DNA from: Xenophilus azovorans DSM 13620
Lineage (GTDB): Bacteria; Pseudomonadota; Gammaproteobacteria; Burkholderiales; Burkholderiaceae_C
Assembly (NCBI RefSeq): GCF_000745855.1
Contig: NZ_JQKD01000012.1
Coordinates: 1 to 64,000, forward strand
Length of the DNA stretch: 64,000 bases
Direction of reading: 5' to 3'
Shown: piece after piece, positions 1 to 8,630 of the stretch
Layout: each line of letters begins with the position of its first letter
Position numbering within the stretch: position 1 is the stretch's first letter
Position numbers and translations under genes: made by a program
The notes under the pieces: model-generated
Seen by the model: the letters and a program-made list of their open reading frames with translations, nothing else
What the model was told of the DNA's origin: nothing
Databases searched by the model: none

Positions 1-179
1 TCGTAGCCGCCAGTGGCCTCCAACACCACCAGGGCCGGCGCCAGGGCCATGGCCTGGTGGACGAGTTGCTCGATGCCGCTGACGTCATTGGCGAGCTGCC
101 AGGTCTTGGCCTGGTCGCTGCTGGCGACCTCCAGCGTCTGGCTGGAGACATCGATACCGATAAAAACACAGTCGGACAC
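1..179 (-). CDS. IS110-family transposase, N-terminal part (runs off the left edge)
   Basis: Reading leftwards from a GTG at 179, the first 59 codons give a protein starting VSDCVFIGIDVSSQTLEVAS and ending LVVLEATGGY at the window edge. The GIDVS motif and the LEATGGY motif are the first two acidic positions of the DEDD (RuvC-like) catalytic domain of IS110/IS1111 transposases. The GTG is preceded by the purine run GTGAGAGGA, a plausible ribosome-binding site; an ATG 16 bases further upstream is out of frame. Only the N-terminus is visible, so whether the element is intact cannot be judged. Family assignment is confident; subgroup (IS110 versus IS1111) is not. Confidence 0.85.
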   Translation of the reverse strand, partial: MSDCVFIGIDVSSQTLEVASSDQAKTWQLANDVSGIEQLVHQAMALAPALVVLEATGGY

Positions 180-394
180 GTCCTCTCACTCCCATCCTTG
201 TCTATGCGAACTTCAAGTTCCTACAACCGTTCGGGCTGCAAGAAAGGACGGTCCGGCTCAGGCGCCCAGTGCTCAGTCACGGGCTTCACGCATCCCAGAG
301 GCCGCTCGGGCTACCCGAGCCGGTCCGAGGCTTAAAGATACAAGGCACGGCGCCGCCCGGAGCGCGCCATCACAACCACCAGGAGACAAGACAC
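180..394. other. Non-coding flank of the IS110 element, with a hairpin
   Basis: This stretch between the transposase start and the next gene has no convincing ORF. It contains a perfect 7-bp stem with a 3-base loop at 304-320 (GCTCGGG/CCCGAGC) and the heptamer CGGTCCG twice, near 254 and 321. IS110-group elements carry their structured bridge RNA in the non-coding end upstream of the transposase, so the outer part of this stretch could be the element end and that RNA. The IS boundary is not visible because this family has no obvious long terminal inverted repeats. Confidence 0.35.
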
Positions 395-1381
395 ATGATC
401 GAGACCCTTCGCCGCCGCAGCGCGGTGCGCGCGGCCCTGGCCGCATTCGCCCTGGCCTGCGCCGCCGGCGCCGTGCCGGCCGCCGAGCCGTGGCCTGCCA
501 AGCCCGTGCGCATCGTCGTCGGCTTCGCGCCCGGCGGCAGCACCGACGTGATGGCGCGCATCGTCGCGCAGTCGCTCGCCGAGTCGCTGGGCCAGCCGGT
601 GGTGATCGACAACAAGCCCGGCGCCAGCGGCAACATCGCGGTGTCGGAGGTGGTGCGCGCCGCCGCCGACGGCCACACCTTCCTGATCGCGCCCACCTCG
701 GTGGAGACGGCCAACCCCTGGCTGTTCAAGTCGAACGTGCTGCCCTCGCGCGACCTGGCGCCGGTGGCCTCGGTGGGCAAGACGCAGATGTACCTCGTCA
801 CCAGGCCGCAGATCGAGGCCACCAACGTGCGCGAACTGGTGGCGCTGGCCAAGGCCAGGCCGGGTTCGCTGTCCTTCGCCTCGGCCGGCAGCGGCACGCC
901 GCCGCACCTGGCCTGCGAGCTGTTCAAGCAGGCCAGCGGCGCGCCGATGACGCACGTGCCGTACCGCGGCGCGGCGCCGGCGCTGCAGGACGTGATGGCC
1001 GGCCAGGCCGACTTCGTGTGCGATCCCGGCATCGCCTTCCCGCACATCCGCACCGGCAAGGTCAAGCTGCTGGGCATCGTCAGCGCCAAGCGCTCGCCCT
1101 TCTTCCCCGACGTGCCGACGGTGGCGGAGCAGGGCGTGCAGGGCGCCGACCTGGACATCTGGTTCGGCATGTGGGCGCCGAAGGGCACGCCGCCCGAGGT
1201 GGTGGCGCGCATGAGCCGCGAGCTGGGCAGGGCGCTGGCGCAGCCGGGCCTGAAGCAGCGCTACGGCGACCTGGGCGCGGAGCCGGTGGCGATGGACACC
1301 GGCGAATTCCGCGCGCTGCTGGCGCGCGAGGGCGAACAGCTCTCGACCCTGATCCGCGAGCAGAAGATCGCCGCAGAATGA
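395..1381 (+). CDS. Bug-family (tripartite tricarboxylate transporter) substrate-binding protein
   Basis: A periplasmic solute receptor of the Bug/TctC family, 328 aa. The start is the ATG at 395, preceded by AGGAGA at 381-386; longer in-frame starts lack a signal peptide at their N-terminus. Residues 1-30 form a signal peptide (twin-Arg-like charged start, Ala-rich core, cleavage near AGAVPAAEP). The family signature follows: KPVRIVVGFAPGGSTDVMAR, then VVIDNKPGA and a THVPYRGAAPAL ligand loop. It is closely followed by a zinc-type dehydrogenase (4-base gap), suggesting co-transcription. Ligand unknown. It lies outside the LacI-operator region further right. No TctA/TctB membrane gene is adjacent. 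Confidence 0.9.
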   Translation: MIETLRRRSAVRAALAAFALACAAGAVPAAEPWPAKPVRIVVGFAPGGSTDVMARIVAQSLAESLGQPVVIDNKPGASGNIAVSEVVRAAADGHTFLIAPTSVETANPWLFKSNVLPSRDLAPVASVGKTQMYLVTRPQIEATNVRELVALAKARPGSLSFASAGSGTPPHLACELFKQASGAPMTHVPYRGAAPALQDVMAGQADFVCDPGIAFPHIRTGKVKLLGIVSAKRSPFFPDVPTVAEQGVQGADLDIWFGMWAPKGTPPEVVARMSRELGRALAQPGLKQRYGDLGAEPVAMDTGEFRALLAREGEQLSTLIREQKIAAE

Positions 1382-1385
1382 GGGC

Positions 1386-2423
1386 ATGAAAGCCGTCTAC
1401 ATCACCGGCCACGGCGGCAACGAGGTCGTGGCCGTCGGCGAGCGCCCGCTGCCGCCGCGGGCACCGGGCGAGGTGCTGGTGCGCGTGCGCGCTGCCACGC
1501 TCAACCGGGTCGACCTGTACATGCGCGACTCCGGCGCGGGCATCACGCACCGCCTGCCGCAGATCATGGGGCTGGACGCCGCCGGCACCGTGGAGGCGGT
1601 GGACGAGGGCGAGCCGCTGCTGCGCCCCGGCCAGCCGGTGGTGCTGCATCCGGGCGTGGCCTGCGGCCGCTGCGAGTTCTGCCGCCGCGGCGAGGGCGTG
1701 CTGTGCACCCGCATCGCCTATCTGGGCGAGCACCGCGACGGCACGCTGGCCGAGTTCGTCGGCCTGCCGGCGCGCAACGTGTTCCCGATGCCCGAGGGCT
1801 TCTCCTGGGCCGAGGCGGCGGCGCTGGGCGTGAATCACCTCACCGCCTGGCGCATGCTGTTCACCAAGGGGCGGCTCCAGCCCTGGGAGACGGTGCTGGT
1901 CTTCGGCATCGGCGGCGGCGTGTCGCTGGCCGCGCTGCAACTGGCGCGCGCGGCGGGTGCGCGGGTCATCGTCACCTCGCGCGACGACGCCAAGCTGGCG
2001 CGCGCCACCGCGATGGGCGCGGCGCATGCCGTCAACGGCGCCCGGCAGGACGTGGCCAAGGCGGTGATGGACTTCACCGGCGGCCGCGGCGTGGACCTGG
2101 TGATCGAGAACGTCGGCCAGGCGGTGTGGGGCAGCGCGATGAAGTCGCTGGTGCGCGGCGGCCGGCTCGTGACCTGCGGCGCCACCACCGGCGACCAGCC
2201 GCCGGCGGACATCCGGCGCATCTTCATCCGGCAGCTGCAGATCCTCGGCTCGACGCTGGGCGACCTGCACGAGTTCGCCGCGCTGCTGGACTTCGTGCAG
2301 CGGCACGGCATCCGGCCGGTGATCGACTCGACCTGGACGCTGGACGACGCGCATGCGGCGCTGGACCGGCTGGCTTCGGGCGCGCAGTTCGGCAAGGTGG
2401 CCGTCGCCGTGGCGGAGGACTGA
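1386..2423 (+). CDS. Zinc-binding medium-chain dehydrogenase/quinone oxidoreductase
   Basis: 345 aa MDR-superfamily NAD(P)H oxidoreductase. The N-terminal GroES-like domain has GLDAAGTVEAVDEGEP and a structural-zinc cysteine cluster at about residues 96-110 (CGRCEFCRRGEGVLC). The Rossmann domain carries a glycine motif at about residues 173-179 (VLVFGIGGGVSL). The C-terminus ends with the family's VIDSTWTLDDAHAALDRLASGAQFGKVAV pattern (shown only in part: LDDAHAALDRL). The ATG at 1386 lies 4 bases after the stop of the upstream receptor gene, so translation is probably coupled. Substrate is not predictable; alcohol dehydrogenase or quinone reductase activity are both possible. Confidence 0.85.
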   Translation: MKAVYITGHGGNEVVAVGERPLPPRAPGEVLVRVRAATLNRVDLYMRDSGAGITHRLPQIMGLDAAGTVEAVDEGEPLLRPGQPVVLHPGVACGRCEFCRRGEGVLCTRIAYLGEHRDGTLAEFVGLPARNVFPMPEGFSWAEAAALGVNHLTAWRMLFTKGRLQPWETVLVFGIGGGVSLAALQLARAAGARVIVTSRDDAKLARATAMGAAHAVNGARQDVAKAVMDFTGGRGVDLVIENVGQAVWGSAMKSLVRGGRLVTCGATTGDQPPADIRRIFIRQLQILGSTLGDLHEFAALLDFVQRHGIRPVIDSTWTLDDAHAALDRLASGAQFGKVAVAVAED

Positions 2424-2470
2424 GCAACGCCACAGCCTGGGTGGCCTGCAGAGTGGCGGTCGATAATCAC

Positions 2471-2485
2471 ACTACCGTTGGTAGT
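2471..2485. promoter_or_regulatory. Perfect short hairpin upstream of glmU
   Basis: ACTACC-GTT-GGTAGT is a perfect 6-bp inverted repeat with a 3-base loop, ending 22 bases before the chosen GTG start of glmU. A GATAAT hexamer lies just upstream at 2462-2467 and could be a -10 box, which would place the hairpin in the 5' leader. Function unknown. Confidence 0.35.
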
Positions 2486-2507
2486 ACGTTTTGATCGAGT
2501 CCGCACC

Positions 2508-3929
2508 GTGAGCACATCTCCGCAGATCACCCCTCCCGTCGATGTCGTCGTCATGGCCGCCGGCATGGGCACGCGCATGAAGAGCCGCCTGCCGAAGGTG
2601 CTGCACCGCCTCGCCGGCCGGCCGCTGATCGGCCACGTGGCGGACACGGCAGTCGGCCTCGGCGCGCGCTCGCTGGTGGTGGTGACGGGCCACGGCGCCG
2701 ACGAGGTGGAGGCCGGCCTGCGGCAGATCGCGCCGCAGGCGCCGCTCGCCTTCGTGCGCCAGTCGCCGCAGCTCGGCACCGGCCATGCGGTGCAGCAGGC
2801 CGCGCCGCACCTGCCTGACGACGGCATCGCGCTCATCCTCTCGGGCGACGTGCCGCTCATCGCCGCCGACACGCTGCGCGCGCTGGTGGCGGCCAGCGGC
2901 GGCGAGCGCCTGGCGCTCCTGACCATCGCGCTGGCCGACCCCACCGGCTACGGCCGCGTGCTGCGCGCCGCCGACGGCCGCGTGCAGGGCATCGTCGAGC
3001 AGAAGGACGCCACTGAGGCCCAGCGCGCCGTGCGCGAGACGTACACCGGCGTGATGGCCGCGCCCGCCGCGGCGCTCAAGCGCTGGCTCGGCCGGCTCAC
3101 CAACGACAACGCCCAGGGCGAGTACTACCTGACCGACGTGGTGAAGATGGCGGTGGACGAAGGCATGCCGGTCGTCGCGCAGCAGACGGCGGACGAACTG
3201 CAGGTGGCCGGCGTCAACAGCCCCGTGCAGCTGGCCGCGCTGGAGCGCGCCTGGCAGCGCCGCCAGGCCCACCGCCTGATGGAAGCCGGCGTGCGGCTGG
3301 CCGACCCGGCGCGCTTCGACCTGCGCGGCGAACTCGTCTGCGCGCAGGACGTGGAGATCGACGTCAACTGCCTCTTCGAGGGCCGCGTCGAGCTGGGCGA
3401 GGGCGTGCGCATCGGCGCGCACTGCGTCATCGCCGACGCTCGCATCGAGGCCGGCGCGGTGATCCATCCCTTCACCCACATCGAGGGCGGCAGGGAGGGC
3501 GTGACCGTCGGCCCCGGCGCGCTGGTCGGCCCCTATGCGCGGCTGCGTCCCGGCGCGCAACTCGGCGCCGAGGTCCACATCGGCAACTTCGTCGAGGTGA
3601 AGAACTCCACGCTGGCCGCCGGCGCCAAGGCCAATCACCTGGCCTACCTGGGCGACGCGACGGTGGGCGAGCGGGTGAACTACGGCGCCGGCAGCATCAC
3701 CGCCAACTACGACGGCGCCAACAAGCACCGCACGGTGATCGAGGCCGACGTGCACGTGGGCAGCAACTGCGTGCTGGTCGCGCCGGTGACGATCGGCGCC
3801 GGCGGCACCGTCGGCGGCGGCTCCACCGTCAGCAAGAGCACGGAGCCCGGCGCGCTCACCGTGGCGCGCGCGCGGCAGGTGAGCTTCGCCAACTGGCAGC
3901 GGCCGAAGAAGGCGCCGAAGAAAGGCTGA
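2508..3929 (+). CDS. glmU: Bifunctional UDP-GlcNAc pyrophosphorylase / glucosamine-1-phosphate acetyltransferase
   Basis: GlmU acetylates GlcN-1-P and couples GlcNAc-1-P to UTP, making UDP-GlcNAc for peptidoglycan and LPS in the cytoplasm. I take the GTG at 2508 (473 aa); a TTG at 2478 would add ten residues without known-family similarity. The nucleotidyltransferase motif VMAAGMGTRMKSRLPKVL is at about residues 13-30. The C-terminal half is a left-handed beta-helix with hexapeptide repeats and the acetyltransferase stretch NFVEVKNSTLAAGAKANHL, then NYGAGSITANYDG. Length matches the family (about 455-475). It shares the pathway with glmS nearby, separated by the toxin-antitoxin pair and an Lrp-type regulator. 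Confidence 0.97.
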   Translation: MSTSPQITPPVDVVVMAAGMGTRMKSRLPKVLHRLAGRPLIGHVADTAVGLGARSLVVVTGHGADEVEAGLRQIAPQAPLAFVRQSPQLGTGHAVQQAAPHLPDDGIALILSGDVPLIAADTLRALVAASGGERLALLTIALADPTGYGRVLRAADGRVQGIVEQKDATEAQRAVRETYTGVMAAPAAALKRWLGRLTNDNAQGEYYLTDVVKMAVDEGMPVVAQQTADELQVAGVNSPVQLAALERAWQRRQAHRLMEAGVRLADPARFDLRGELVCAQDVEIDVNCLFEGRVELGEGVRIGAHCVIADARIEAGAVIHPFTHIEGGREGVTVGPGALVGPYARLRPGAQLGAEVHIGNFVEVKNSTLAAGAKANHLAYLGDATVGERVNYGAGSITANYDGANKHRTVIEADVHVGSNCVLVAPVTIGAGGTVGGGSTVSKSTEPGALTVARARQVSFANWQRPKKAPKKG

Positions 3930-3933
3930 GGTC

Positions 3934-4368
3934 TCAACCCACGAGTGGGTTGCGTGCGCGCAGCGCCGGGAACCGGCTGAAGTCCCGATCGGCGCTCCAC
4001 AGTTCGCGCACGCCGTGCGCCAGGCACAGCGCGGCGATGCGGGCGTCATGCACCAGCGCGCCCTGCACCTTGCCCTTGTCGAGCAGGCCGCGCAGTTGCG
4101 GCCAGTGCGCCGCACCTTCCGAGAGCAAGTGCAGGGTGGGCGATTCCATCCAGGCCTCGATCTGATGGATGGCTTCAGCGGGCGTGCTCGGCGGCGAGTA
4201 CACGCGCGGGTGGGTGACGATGCTGTAGAACTCGTGCAGGCAGGGCCACGGAATCGCCCATGCCGAGCCGCCTTCTGCCAGTTGCCGCACCAGCGGCGCA
4301 GCGGCGGCATGGAAGGGGTTGTCGCTGCGGTGTGCGTACACCAGCAGGTTGGTGTCCAGCGCGATCAT
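3934..4368 (-). CDS. vapC: PIN-domain toxin, VapC family
   Basis: 144 aa PIN-domain protein, predicted metal-dependent endoribonuclease toxin of a type II system. The first acidic residue is in MIALDTNLLVYAHR (D5), a glutamate in LHEFYSIV, and the C-terminal acidic pair in VHDARIAAL and SADRDF. Its ATG overlaps the stop of the upstream antitoxin gene (TGATG), the usual arrangement for coupled TA translation. The last codons contain a perfect inverted repeat AACCCAC-GA-GTGGGTT (3936-3951) facing the end of glmU. RNA target unknown. Confidence 0.85.
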   Translation of the reverse strand: MIALDTNLLVYAHRSDNPFHAAAAPLVRQLAEGGSAWAIPWPCLHEFYSIVTHPRVYSPPSTPAEAIHQIEAWMESPTLHLLSEGAAHWPQLRGLLDKGKVQGALVHDARIAALCLAHGVRELWSADRDFSRFPALRARNPLVG

Positions 4369-4619
4369 CAGCCTCGGCCGTGGACGGGGTCGTAGACCAG
4401 GTCGCGCACCTGCTCCCAGCTCGCGTTCTGGAATTCCGGCGTCAGGCCGTTGCCCTTCACGCTGCCGTCGCGCAGCCGGAAGGGCTTTTCTTCCTTCTTC
4501 TCGGCCATGACCTTGCGCAGGCCCTGCTCGATCAGGGCCTTCATGGTCATGTGGCGGCTCTCGGCGTAGCGCCGGGCCTGCTGGAACAGGGGGTCGGGAA
4601 GTTCGATGGTGGTTTTCAT
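4368..4619 (-). CDS. vapB: Ribbon-helix-helix antitoxin, VapB-like
   Basis: 83 aa. The N-terminus MKTTIELPDPLFQQARRYAE followed by MTMKALIEQGLRKVM is the beta-strand/helix/helix pattern of MetJ/Arc-type antitoxins; the C-terminal part (from about residue 45) would wrap the toxin. It is the first gene of the pair, as expected for an antitoxin that autorepresses the operon. A purine-rich GATGAGGGT lies just upstream of the ATG. The flank 4620-4688 separates it from the end of the Lrp-family gene. Confidence 0.8.
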   Translation of the reverse strand: MKTTIELPDPLFQQARRYAESRHMTMKALIEQGLRKVMAEKKEEKPFRLRDGSVKGNGLTPEFQNASWEQVRDLVYDPVHGRG

Positions 4620-4688
4620 ATGGGCACCCTCATCAAGGAATATGGGTGCCCGTATTATCCGAAATGAAGCCCCCTCCTGCGATGGCCT

Positions 4689-5183
4689 CTACCGTCGCCC
4701 ACTTTCCGGCCCGGCCGGCAGCGGCAGGCGCGGCTCGAACTTGGCCCGCTTGACGCTGAAGAAGGCCTTGACGTTGCGCACGTTGGCGTCGCTGGTGAAC
4801 AGGCGCTGCGCCAGCGCGTGGTAGGCCGGCATGTCGGGCACGGCGACGACGAGCACGAAGTCCGGCCCCGGCGAGACGCGCCAGCACTGCTGCACCGCGT
4901 CGTCGGCGATCACGCGCGACTCGAAGGCGTCGAGCGCGCCGGCGTCCTGCCGGTCCAGGGAGATCTCCACCACGGCCGTCAGCACGGCGGCCAGCCGGTC
5001 GGCCGCGAGCAGCGCCACCTCGCGCTCGATCAGCCCCGCCCGGCGCAGCCGCTGCACTCGGCGCAGGCAGGTCGGCGGCGACAGGTGCAGGTCGGCCGCC
5101 AGTTGCTGGTTGGTGCGTGAGGCGTCGCGCTGGAGCGCATCGAGCAGGCGCCAGTCGGTGGCGTCAAGGGAGATTATTTCCAT
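4689..5183 (-). CDS. Lrp/AsnC-family transcriptional regulator
   Basis: 164 aa. I start at the ATG at 5183 (MEIISLDATDWRLLDALQRD), which matches the family N-terminus; a longer in-frame start at 5267 reaches into AT-rich promoter DNA. Residues about 5-60 form the winged helix-turn-helix (LDATDWRLLDALQRDASRTN, LSPPTCLRRVQRLRRAGLIE); the rest is the RAM/effector domain (FVLVVAVPDMPAYHALAQRL). Divergent from glmS across a 139-base AT-rich gap. Target genes and ligand unknown; local autoregulation is likely by family habit. Confidence 0.9.
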   Translation of the reverse strand: MEIISLDATDWRLLDALQRDASRTNQQLAADLHLSPPTCLRRVQRLRRAGLIEREVALLAADRLAAVLTAVVEISLDRQDAGALDAFESRVIADDAVQQCWRVSPGPDFVLVVAVPDMPAYHALAQRLFTSDANVRNVKAFFSVKRAKFEPRLPLPAGPESGRR

Positions 5184-5322
5184 ATATTGAATATAATTGG
5201 AATAAAAATCCATCACATCCGTGTGGCGAGTAATTATTCCGATGATGGTAAAAATTTGGAAGAACATTCCTTATCGCCGGCCCTAGCATTCACCCACGTC
5301 CAGCTTCCACCGGAGACTCAGC
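5184..5322. promoter_or_regulatory. AT-rich divergent promoter region between the Lrp-family gene and glmS
   Basis: The first about 80 bases are strikingly AT-rich for this DNA, with TATATTGAATATAATTGG at about 5183-5200 and repeated GGAATAA/TTATTCC-like pieces (about 5198 and 5233). This is the likely promoter and Lrp-type binding region for both divergent genes. The 3' part, closer to glmS, returns to GC-rich leader ending in GGAGACTCAGC before the ATG. No glmS ribozyme was recognised. Confidence 0.5.
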
Positions 5323-7203
<1,881 letters not shown>

Positions 7204-7349
7204 GCCGGGAACGCCGCGCCGTGTCCGCCCCGCCTCAGGCGCGGGCGCGCAGCACCTCGGCGTCGTGCGCGATGCGGCGGCGCTCCCGCCCTCTTTTTGT
7301 GCATCCCGTCACGCGCGGGCGTCGCCGGGGCGGCTACGATAGCGCCCCC

Positions 7350-7544
7350 ATGCGCACCCCCCACCCCGACACCTCCGAATACGCCGCCCTGCTGGACGTC
7401 GTGGCCACGGGCGGGCGCGACCGCAGCTCGCTCAAGCCGGGCCAGGACTTCGACGGCCTGCTGCAGACCGTGTGGCGCCGCCGGGCGCGGGCGACCACGC
7501 AGGCCCTGCTGCTCGTGGCGCGGCTGCGCAACCGCCGCCGCTGA
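7350..7544 (+). CDS. Small hypothetical protein (64 aa)
   Basis: ATG at 7350 gives a 64-aa product (MRTPHPDTSEYAALLDVVAT to VARLRNRRR) with an acidic N-terminal half and a strongly basic C-terminal third. A TACGAT hexamer at 7335-7340 could be a -10 box, but then the leader would be very short and no clear ribosome-binding site is seen. No domain recognised. The surrounding 7204-7571 otherwise holds nothing I can name apart from a T-run after a GC-rich stretch near 7300. It may be a spurious ORF. Confidence 0.35.
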   Translation: MRTPHPDTSEYAALLDVVATGGRDRSSLKPGQDFDGLLQTVWRRRARATTQALLLVARLRNRRR

Positions 7545-7571
7545 GCGCCGCCGGCCCTGTGGCGCGCGCGG

Positions 7572-8033
7572 CTACTGCCGCGGCATGGGCATCGGCATCA
7601 TCGGCCGCGGGAAAGGCTGGGGCTGGGGCGCCGGCTGCAGTTGCGGCGCCGGCTCCACCGGCACGGTGGTCACCGTCTCCCGGATCAACCCGCCTCCCAT
7701 GACGCTGCCATCGATGGTGGTGTTGCCCGCGCCTGTCACGCGCGCCTCGCACTCGGCGCGCTCGGCCGGCGGATGCAGGCCGCAGCGGGCCAGCGCGTTG
7801 GCGCGGTAGTCGGGCGCGCTGGTGAGCTGCCCGGCCCGGGCCGCCTGGCGCGCGGCACCGGCCTCGCGCACGCAGGCGGCGCGGTCCTGCTGGTTGTGGC
7901 CGCACACGGCCAGTTCCTGCTGGTAGGTGCCGCCGCCCTGCGCGGCGGCGGGCAGCGCCGTGAACAGCGCGCCGCAGGCGATCGCCAGGCCCAGGCCGGG
8001 CCGGGCGAGGAAGGAGGTCTTCTTCGTCGTCAT
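7572..8033 (-). CDS. Small secreted protein with conserved cysteines (paralogue of the next gene)
   Basis: 153 aa with a clear signal peptide (MTTKKTSFLARPGLGLAIAC, cleavage near LPAAAQG). The mature part has four spaced cysteines (CGHNQQDRAACVREAG and NALARCGLHPPAERAECEAR), then the motif GSVMGGGLIRETVTTVP and a Pro/Gln-rich tail. The same cysteine frame and GSVMGGG-IRETVT motif recur in the gene upstream on the same strand, so the pair arose by tandem duplication. Probable periplasmic or surface location; function unknown. Confidence 0.75.
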   Translation of the reverse strand: MTTKKTSFLARPGLGLAIACGALFTALPAAAQGGGTYQQELAVCGHNQQDRAACVREAGAARQAARAGQLTSAPDYRANALARCGLHPPAERAECEARVTGAGNTTIDGSVMGGGLIRETVTTVPVEPAPQLQPAPQPQPFPRPMMPMPMPRQ

Positions 8034-8094
8034 GTTCGGGTCCTTTTGCGGTGAAGTCGGCGGGAGGCCGTGGCCGGCCAGGTACGTGTGCCCG

Positions 8095-8478
8095 CTAGGG
8101 CTTGGAGGCAGGCACGGGCGTCACGGTTTCACGGATGACGCCGCCGCCCATCACGCTGCCCTGGGTGGACGAGCTGCCGCCGCCGCGCACGCGCGCCTCG
8201 CAGTCGGCTCGGTCGGCCGGCGGCTGCAGCCGGCAGCGCTCCAGGGCGTTGCGCTCGTAGGCGTTCGCGCCGGGGGCGGCCAGGCCGCCGCGCTGCGCTT
8301 CCTGGCGCGCCGCGCCGGCCTCGCGTTCGCAGGCGGCCTTGTCCTGCTGCACGCCGTCGCAGCGGGCCCGTTCGGCGGCGACGGCACCGGTCTGCGCGTG
8401 CGCGCCCGGCAGCGCCACCGAGGCGAGCAGGGCGGCGGACGCCAGCGCGCGGGGCAGGGAGGAAAAGAGAAGATGCAT
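8095..8478 (-). CDS. Small secreted protein with conserved cysteines (paralogue of the previous gene)
   Basis: 127 aa. Signal peptide MHLLFSSLPRALASAALLAS with cleavage near GAHAQT. The mature region CDGVQQDKAACEREAGAARQ, NALERCRLQPPADRADCEAR and GSVMGGGVIRETVTPVP parallels the downstream paralogue but lacks its long Pro-rich tail. The start at 8478 was chosen because it begins the signal peptide; the preceding bases contain the purine-rich GGGAGAG. No function known. The about 150 bases between it and the cyanophycin synthetase gene hold nothing I recognise. Confidence 0.75.
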   Translation of the reverse strand: MHLLFSSLPRALASAALLASVALPGAHAQTGAVAAERARCDGVQQDKAACEREAGAARQEAQRGGLAAPGANAYERNALERCRLQPPADRADCEARVRGGGSSSTQGSVMGGGVIRETVTPVPASKP

Positions 8479-8630
8479 GGGATGGCTCTCCCGGGAAAGA
8501 ATGGGTCGCGCCAGTGTGCTCCGGCGGCAAGGACGCGGCTGTGGGACGCCCGGGACTCCAGTCTGGCGGCATCCGCGACGATGGCTGTCGGACAACGGCG
8601 CATGCTGCTGCCTGCGCCGCGCGGCGGCGA

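Noticed and set aside
3936..3951. Perfect inverted repeat AACCCAC-GA-GTGGGTT read as a terminator between glmU and vapC
   Set aside because: No T-run on either side, a two-base loop, and it lies inside the vapC coding sequence; kept only as a remark there.
2472..4310. Long open frame on the minus strand opposite glmU (about 612 codons)
   Set aside because: GC-rich DNA gives long antisense frames; composition is His/Arg/Gly-rich, no domain is visible, and glmU is certain on the other strand.
5230..5322. glmS ribozyme in the glmS leader
   Set aside because: No matching core fold was recognised, and the ribozyme is mainly a Gram-positive feature.
7338..7345. GATAGCGC, a half of the LacI-type operator, before the small ORF at 7350
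   Set aside because: Only one half-site, no symmetric partner, and it is part of a TACGATAGC promoter-like stretch far from the regulon.
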